A stretch of 28,768 nucleotides of DNA. Source: Candidatus Krumholzibacteriia bacterium (GTDB lineage Bacteria > Krumholzibacteriota > Krumholzibacteriia > LZORAL124-64-63). Of this stretch, positions 24,521 through 28,768 are shown piece by piece. The stretch covers positions 1 to 28,768 of the forward strand of contig JAOZJV010000001.1 of NCBI GenBank assembly GCA_029935695.1, written 5' to 3'. How positions within the stretch are numbered: the first letter of the stretch is position 1; the number at the start of each line of letters is the position of its first letter. Below the pieces are notes generated by a model. That model saw only the letters and a list, made by a program, of their open reading frames with translations. It was not told where the DNA came from and did not search any database. The position numbers and the translations under genes are program-made.

Positions 24521-24932
24521 GCCGGTACTCCAGGGAGCTTACCAACAAAGCCACCGCCACCATCACATCAATAGCTCCCAGTACTCCCAGCCCAACCGCA
24601 TTACCAACCAGGATCCTCTTGAGCACAAACATCATCACCATCATGGACAGAACAAAAACAGCCAGCTGGGGAGGATAAATCTGCCACGGCCACAACTTGC
24701 CCTCGACCGCACATAACCGGGCAATGTTTACACGCAGGCGTTTGCGCATCACAAAAACAGCCTTGGATGCTCCAAGTGCCACGGCCACGGGAATGACCCA
24801 AAACAAATGCCAGATAGGCATGCCAGCATTGAAAGCCCGCAGGAACAGCCGGGCTGAGGCATAGACCAAAGAGAAACCACCCATAACCAAAAGGCTCTGG
24901 GCCAAAATCAACATCACTCGGGGAGATAGCAT
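24507..24932 (-). CDS. Small integral membrane protein, function unknown
   Basis: A 141-residue protein if started at ATG 24932 (TGGA seven bases upstream). The frame is open further upstream, but that part overlaps the RRM gene terminator and is unlikely to be translated. Four hydrophobic helices are visible: MLILAQSLLVMGGFSLVYAS, MPIWHLFWVIPVAVALGASK, LAVFVLSMMVMMFVLKRILV and LGVLGAIDVMVAVALLVSSL. The K-A-V-F-V-M-R-K-R-L-R-V-N-I-A-R stretch after helix 2 resembles a family of small uncharacterised membrane proteins with a conserved basic loop. No catalytic motif. It converges with recQ and lies downstream of the RRM gene. Confidence 0.7.
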   Translation of the reverse strand: MLSPRVMLILAQSLLVMGGFSLVYASARLFLRAFNAGMPIWHLFWVIPVAVALGASKAVFVMRKRLRVNIARLCAVEGKLWPWQIYPPQLAVFVLSMMVMMFVLKRILVGNAVGLGVLGAIDVMVAVALLVSSLEYRQKEC

Positions 24933-24993
24933 CAATATTCCAAAAATCTGAAGGACAGGGTCTTTTCTACACCAGCAATAATACACCAAAATG

Positions 24994-25026
24994 AAAACCC
25001 CGCATCCCAAAGGATACGGGGTTTTT
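24994..25026 (-). terminator. Intrinsic terminator of the RRM gene
   Basis: An inverted repeat CCCCG-ATCC / GGAT-CGGGG with one mismatched pair and a four-base loop, flanked by A-run and T-run on both sides, follows the RRM stop at 25050. On the minus strand it ends GGGGTTTTCATTTT. Confidence 0.85.
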
Positions 25027-25049
25027 CATTCATGTGGAATGGGACTGGC

Positions 25050-25364
25050 TTACCAGCGACCGCCACCGCCGCCGCCGCCGCCACCGTAGCCGCCGCCACC
25101 GCCGCCACCGCCGGTGCGACGAGGACGTTCCTGGGCTTCGTTCACACGCAGGGCACGGCCACCCATTTCGAAACCGTCGAGAGCCTGGATAACTTTGTCC
25201 AGAGATTCGTCGTCAACTTCGACAAAACCGAAGCCACGGGGGCGGCCAGTTTCGCGGTCGTTGATCAAGGCAACACTGTGCACGGTACCGTGCTGACCGA
25301 TGAGGTCGCGAATTTGGTCTTCAGTTGCACTGAAAGGCAGGTTGCCGAGGTAGATCTTCTTCAT
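25050..25364 (-). CDS. Glycine-rich RRM RNA-binding protein
   Basis: A 104-residue protein, ATG at 25364. It has one RNA recognition motif: RNP2 is IYLGNLPF (residues 4-11) and RNP1 is RGFGFVEV (43-50). DRETGRPRGF before RNP1 is typical of the cyanobacterial Rbp and FCB 'RNA recognition motif' proteins. From about residue 87 the tail is almost pure Gly (eight Gly, Tyr, nine Gly, then RW), like cold-inducible glycine-rich RNA-binding proteins. It likely acts as an RNA chaperone. It has a hairpin-rich leader of at least 180 bases, so post-transcriptional control is likely. Confidence 0.95.
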   Translation of the reverse strand: MKKIYLGNLPFSATEDQIRDLIGQHGTVHSVALINDRETGRPRGFGFVEVDDESLDKVIQALDGFEMGGRALRVNEAQERPRRTGGGGGGGGYGGGGGGGGGRW

Positions 25365-25543
25365 TTTCCATCATCTCCAAGTGCCGGATTTCCGGCAAAC
25401 ACAAGACATCGGGAACCCAGGTATCTCCGGCGAATCCTTTAGTCTCGAACTAGCCCGACCAGTTGCCGGACTCAATCCCCCGATTGTCGGGAGAGTATCT
25501 GAATGTCCCCCTGCGCAGTTGACGCAACTGAACATTGTCCTCC
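25365..25543 (-). promoter_or_regulatory. Structured leader of the RRM gene
   Basis: Several short perfect hairpins lie in the leader: CAGTTG-ACG-CAACTG (25516-25530), CCCGA-TTG-TCGGG (25479-25491) and TGCCGG-ATTT-CCGGCA (25382-25397, about 18-33 bases before the RRM ATG). The last could affect ribosome access. CAGTTG/CAACTG words recur at about 25460-25465, allowing alternative pairing. This could be a temperature- or protein-responsive leader; no known riboswitch class was recognised. Confidence 0.45.
25371..25535 (-). CDS. Possible 54-residue leader ORF before the RRM gene
   Basis: ATG at 25535 is preceded by GGAGG with a three-base gap, and the frame runs to a TGA six bases before the RRM start, in the same frame. 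The product begins MFSCVNCAGGHSDT and contains C-x2-C near the start and CVC near the end. It overlaps all the hairpins of the leader, so its sequence may be constrained by RNA structure rather than protein. It resembles nothing I know. It could be a leader peptide that couples translation to the RRM gene, or chance. Confidence 0.25.
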   Translation of the reverse strand: MFSCVNCAGGHSDTLPTIGGLSPATGRASSRLKDSPEIPGFPMSCVCRKSGTWR

Positions 25544-25621
25544 AATTTGGATACAACGCTAACCGATGCGACTGCCTAAGACAACTCTTTTTTGCTCTTC
25601 AAGTAAAGAAAGCTCAAGCGT

Positions 25622-26515
25622 TTAATGGACTATTTCCACTTCTCCATATTTGGCCCTGGTGTTTAACCACAGCACTGGGCCGGGTGTTTCGGCATTGGCG
25701 TTTGTCCCCATGGACGCTTTGTTGCTGAGATTATCAACATTGATACTCTTGGGAATAATCACTGCCATTCCACCCATTTTGGCTGAAAGATTTACGTCGC
25801 AATCATTGACCCAGGCACCACCAAGATCTACCTCGGCTCCACCCATGGAGCTGGAAATATCCAAAATGGCAGGGCTGGCATTGCCCACATCTTCGATGGA
25901 TCCACCTCCCATTGCAAACCTGATACGCAAGTTGGACATAGGCTCTTTAGTGGGCTCGCTGAACTCAATCATACCGCCGCCCTGGCGCATCGAAACATCT
26001 GCAGATGTCAGCCAAAGACCGCCTAAATCTCCCTCAAGCCCCCCCTTTGAGACCCTGGCCACTAACTCCACTGGAACATCCGGAGGTAAAAATACATGAA
26101 TTTTTGTGGATGGTCCCTGGGAGAACATCGATTGCATAAAAGCACGCATGCCGGAACCTGTGCGCTTGAAATCCAATTCAAACTGCCAGGAAGAGTCCGG
26201 AAGAGTGGAAAAATGCTGCTGCAGATCATAGAGTTCACCGTCGTAAACGGCTTCGACGCGTAATCCTTCCCCCGGTTCGGCCGATTGAATCTGGAATTCA
26301 CCCTGGGCCATATCCAAAACCACCCGCCCGGGATGGCCAGCAAGCATGACACTGCTGTCAGCCTTCAGCGGAGTTAGCACTTCAGAGGTCGGATCACTCT
26401 TTTTGACATCATTCCAGGCCAACAGTGCGGTTATTCCGACAATGAGCAAAAGCAAAGCCGATGCACCAAGGCAACCAAAACAGCCGGTTTTGAAACAACC
26501 ACGTGGGCTGGGCAT
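25622..26515 (-). CDS. Membrane-anchored beta-repeat protein (DUF4097/LiaF-like)
   Basis: A 297-residue protein. ATG at 26515 follows AAAGGATTTTTCT. The N-terminus has a Cys cluster (GCFKTGCFGCLG) directly before one transmembrane helix (ALLLLIVGITALLAW, about 20-34). The rest should be outside the cytoplasm. From about residue 135 it shows right-handed beta-repeat character: VELVARVSKGGLEGDLGGLW, VSMRQGGGMIEFSEP, IRFAMGGGSIEDVG, ISSSMGGAEVDLGGAW and LSAKMGGMAVIIPKSI. The recurring [SAK]MGG(A/M/G) turn is typical of DUF4097-like and LiaF C-terminal 'cell wall-active' domains. Role unknown; related proteins act in envelope stress sensing. It is divergent from the C25 peptidase gene. Confidence 0.75.
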   Translation of the reverse strand: MPSPRGCFKTGCFGCLGASALLLLIVGITALLAWNDVKKSDPTSEVLTPLKADSSVMLAGHPGRVVLDMAQGEFQIQSAEPGEGLRVEAVYDGELYDLQQHFSTLPDSSWQFELDFKRTGSGMRAFMQSMFSQGPSTKIHVFLPPDVPVELVARVSKGGLEGDLGGLWLTSADVSMRQGGGMIEFSEPTKEPMSNLRIRFAMGGGSIEDVGNASPAILDISSSMGGAEVDLGGAWVNDCDVNLSAKMGGMAVIIPKSINVDNLSNKASMGTNANAETPGPVLWLNTRAKYGEVEIVH

Positions 26516-26685
26516 AGAAAAATCCTTTCAAAAGTAAAAACAAAATGGAGGTGATGAAGATACGGCATTCTTACGACAAAGTTACAGCACCTTCAGATCA
26601 GGAACCACTCAAACTTTCCCTGTTCCAGCCGATAAAACAACACACCCCTTGATGTCTCTGGAACCCAAGCGATCGGGCAGCTGCT

Positions 26686-28768
26686 GTGAAAAAGTTCAAA
26701 CCCACTCTCTGGATTATTGTCGCCCTGGTTGTGTCTGTGCCTCTGGTGGGACCATCTGTCTGGCAACAAATGTCCAAGCAATCTCCCGAAAGCAATGTGC
26801 TGCTGGGCACCATGGCCGACTTCCCGAATTCATCCAAATGGATTCCCATCACCGGCGAGCCCCAGGACATCGCCCTGTTGGGCTATTCCCAGACCGGTGC
26901 CCTGGGTGATGCTTTGTATTTCAAAAATCCTGGATTCTATCTGGAACAGGTGCTGGTCGGAGGCGTGAAATGCAGCCGCGTGTCCATGCCCAAGCAAATC
27001 ATGCTGAAAACCGAAGGCCTGCCCGAAGTGCCGGTCATGTCGCGCAGCATCCTGGTTCCACCGGGCAGCAAAACCACCTTGAAAATTGTGGAGCACATAA
27101 CCCGCCAGATCAAAATGGATCCGGTGATTCCATCGTTGGGTCACCTGACCCGTGATATCAATCCCCTGGGATTGGTTCCCCGGTTTGATGAATTCTACAA
27201 ACGCAACGAAGTCTGGCCCAAAAATGTGGTGGAAGTGGGGAAAGTTTTCACCCTGCGCGAGTACAGCGGGGTGAATCTGCGTTTTTATCCCCTGCGTTAT
27301 GATGCCGGCAAGGGTCTGCTTCTGGTCACGGAAAAAATCACTGTTGATATCATCACTGAAGAAACTGATGCCACCATCAAAACAACCACCCTTGAGTTGA
27401 AACCCGGTGGGCAGGAATTCCAAACTGTTTACCAACGGATTTTTGGGGACGACCTGCCGGTTGACTCGGCCAGCAAGTACAATAGCCTGCCCACCCGGGG
27501 CCGCATGCTGATCATTGCCCATGAATCGCTGGCCTCATCCATGGGAGATTTTGTCGCATGGAAGCAGCAACTGGGTATTGATGTGACCTTGCGCACCACG
27601 GCGGAAATCGGGAACAATGCCACCAACATCGGCACCGCCATCGCGGACATGTACAAAGATGATGAAGGCCTGACCTGGGCCATTCTGGTGGGCGACATTG
27701 ACCTGGTGGCCACCCACAGCGGCGGCTACGATGGATCCGATTCCGACAGCCGCTACGCCATGATCGACGGCCCCGACCTGTATCCCGACATTTATGTTTC
27801 CCGCATTTCAGCCAACAACACAACGGAGTTGCTCACCCAGTTGAACAAGTTCATTGCCTATGAAAAATCACCATCCACCGGCGATGAAGCCAGCTGGTAC
27901 CGGCGTGGTGTAGGCATCGCCAGTGACGAAGGATCTCCCTCGGATACAGAGCGGGCCGAGCTGTTGCGGACCGATCTTCTGAATTACGGCTTCCACACCG
28001 TGGATGGAATATACCAGGGGCAAGGCGGAAACTCATTGGCCATCACCACTGCCCTGAACGAGGGTGCCAGCATTGTGAATTACCTCGGTCACGGTTCGGG
28101 CACCAGTTGGGGAAGTGTCTATTTCAGCCGAGCTCAGGTGGCCGCACTGGACAACGGCCCACGCTGGCCCTGGATTGTGGATGTGTCCTGCTCCAACGGT
28201 GATTTCAGTTTGGACGAATGCCTGGCCGAAGCCTGGCTGCGCGCGGGAACTCCCGATGCTCCCCAGGGAGCAATTGGAATTATTTCCGCATCTTCACTGG
28301 CCCCCTGGGTGCCGCCTACGGTGATGCAGGCAGAAGTGATCGACCTGATCATCGGCGAAGAATCCTTCACCCTGGGCGCCCTGTTTTACTCGGGATTGAT
28401 GAAAGTTCTGGACCAGTACACGGGCGTTCCGGTGGCCGAACAGGTCATCGATCAGAACGTGGTGTTTGGCGATTGCTCCCTCATGGTGCGCACCAATACT
28501 CCCGGCACCTATGCCGTCAGCGGTCCTGAGGATTTGTCTTCGGCAGCCACGGTCTGGACCGGGACCATCAACGGCCTTGAAGGCTCGGTGGCAACCCTGA
28601 CCTGGGATGGAGTTTTGTATGGCATCGGCATTGTTGGCGCAGGCGGCAGCACTTCAATTTCCCTGACTGCGTCCCTTGTGGATGTTGAACAGATTCGGCT
28701 GACGGTTTCGGGCTTCAACATGGTCCCGCATCAGGAATTGTTGAGCATTGACGGCAGCCAGGTCAGTG
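26686..28768 (+). CDS. Gingipain-type peptidase C25 family protein, 3' part missing
   Basis: The frame runs open to the window end (694 complete codons visible). The start is GTG at 26686: the frame has a stop at 26650 and no ATG before the signal peptide; the SD is weak (GGGCAG). Residues 1-26 are a signal peptide (KKFKPTLWIIVALVVSVPLV). A propeptide-like beta region follows to about 255. The catalytic domain has the gingipain hallmarks: MLIIAHESL, DLYPDIYVSRISANN, NYLGHGSGTSW with His469, and WIVDVSCSNGDF with Cys502 as the catalytic dyad. After about residue 590 an Ig-like domain begins (YAVSGPEDLSSAATVW). C25 proteins in FCB bacteria are cysteine proteases exported to the surface. A sorting-type C-terminus would be expected beyond the window. 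Confidence 0.93.
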   Translation, partial: MKKFKPTLWIIVALVVSVPLVGPSVWQQMSKQSPESNVLLGTMADFPNSSKWIPITGEPQDIALLGYSQTGALGDALYFKNPGFYLEQVLVGGVKCSRVSMPKQIMLKTEGLPEVPVMSRSILVPPGSKTTLKIVEHITRQIKMDPVIPSLGHLTRDINPLGLVPRFDEFYKRNEVWPKNVVEVGKVFTLREYSGVNLRFYPLRYDAGKGLLLVTEKITVDIITEETDATIKTTTLELKPGGQEFQTVYQRIFGDDLPVDSASKYNSLPTRGRMLIIAHESLASSMGDFVAWKQQLGIDVTLRTTAEIGNNATNIGTAIADMYKDDEGLTWAILVGDIDLVATHSGGYDGSDSDSRYAMIDGPDLYPDIYVSRISANNTTELLTQLNKFIAYEKSPSTGDEASWYRRGVGIASDEGSPSDTERAELLRTDLLNYGFHTVDGIYQGQGGNSLAITTALNEGASIVNYLGHGSGTSWGSVYFSRAQVAALDNGPRWPWIVDVSCSNGDFSLDECLAEAWLRAGTPDAPQGAIGIISASSLAPWVPPTVMQAEVIDLIIGEESFTLGALFYSGLMKVLDQYTGVPVAEQVIDQNVVFGDCSLMVRTNTPGTYAVSGPEDLSSAATVWTGTINGLEGSVATLTWDGVLYGIGIVGAGGSTSISLTASLVDVEQIRLTVSGFNMVPHQELLSIDGSQVS

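Noticed and set aside
26554..26652. A 32-codon plus-strand frame just before the C25 gene, next to GGAGGTGAT
   Set aside because: The SD-like sequence overlaps the start codon with too short a gap, and the peptide has no features; chance is more likely than a leader peptide.
26830..27522. Minus-strand frame of 230 codons at the right end
   Set aside because: It is antisense to the C25 peptidase, whose signal peptide, His and Cys motifs prove the plus-strand frame.

Overview
The window looks like a chromosomal piece from an uncultured bacterium of the FCB superphylum, of the Krumholzibacteria/Eisenbacteria/Latescibacteria type. Three large secreted proteins end in the same FlgD-like Ig module, with a PNPFNP start and a conserved (K/R)M(A/S)LV(K/R) C-terminus. 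There is also a gingipain-type C25 peptidase, a ten-module Calx-beta lipoprotein and an outer-membrane-barrel-like protein. The phylum assignment is an inference from protein style, not from a marker gene. No tRNA, rRNA, CRISPR array or insertion sequence was seen.

Left part (1-8333, all minus strand). A probable three-gene operon is read from 4879 leftward: a beta-barrel-like secreted protein, a lipoprotein of ten Calx-beta-like modules (translationally coupled), and a protein cut by the window edge. The N-terminus of that last protein matches the ligand-binding domain of prokaryotic pentameric ligand-gated ion channels. To its right are a membrane-anchored DUF362 protein and a small secreted propeller-like protein. 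Both carry the FlgD-like C-terminal module, and each is followed by a near-identical hairpin terminator.

Middle part (8509-16374). A minus-strand TetR-like regulator and a possible 48-residue Cys-containing protein diverge from a plus-strand operon of TetR regulator, TolC-type outer membrane factor, RND periplasmic adaptor and RND inner-membrane transporter. These four genes overlap or abut, so they form one tripartite efflux unit with its own regulator as first gene. The RND pump lacks the usual Asp/Asp/Lys proton relay. A TrmO (TsaA) tRNA methyltransferase gene follows.

Right-middle part (16426-22512, all minus). Reading leftward: a single-EamA-domain DMT transporter, an orphan MazE/AbrB-type antitoxin with a palindrome upstream, a 253-residue unknown protein, an ECF-like sigma factor, an overlapping zinc-finger anti-sigma factor with an extracytoplasmic domain, and a 1003-residue secreted protein with the FlgD-like C-terminus. 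The sigma/anti-sigma pair may control the secreted product.

Right end (22665-28768). Present are RecQ helicase (plus), a small membrane protein, a glycine-rich RRM RNA-binding protein with a hairpin-rich leader that also holds a possible upstream ORF, a membrane-anchored beta-repeat (DUF4097-like) protein, and a divergent C25 peptidase gene truncated by the window end.

The observations most worth following are the channel-like gene in an operon with a Calx-beta lipoprotein and a barrel, the RND pump without its proton-relay residues, the structured leader of the RRM gene, and the orphan antitoxin followed by an unknown gene.
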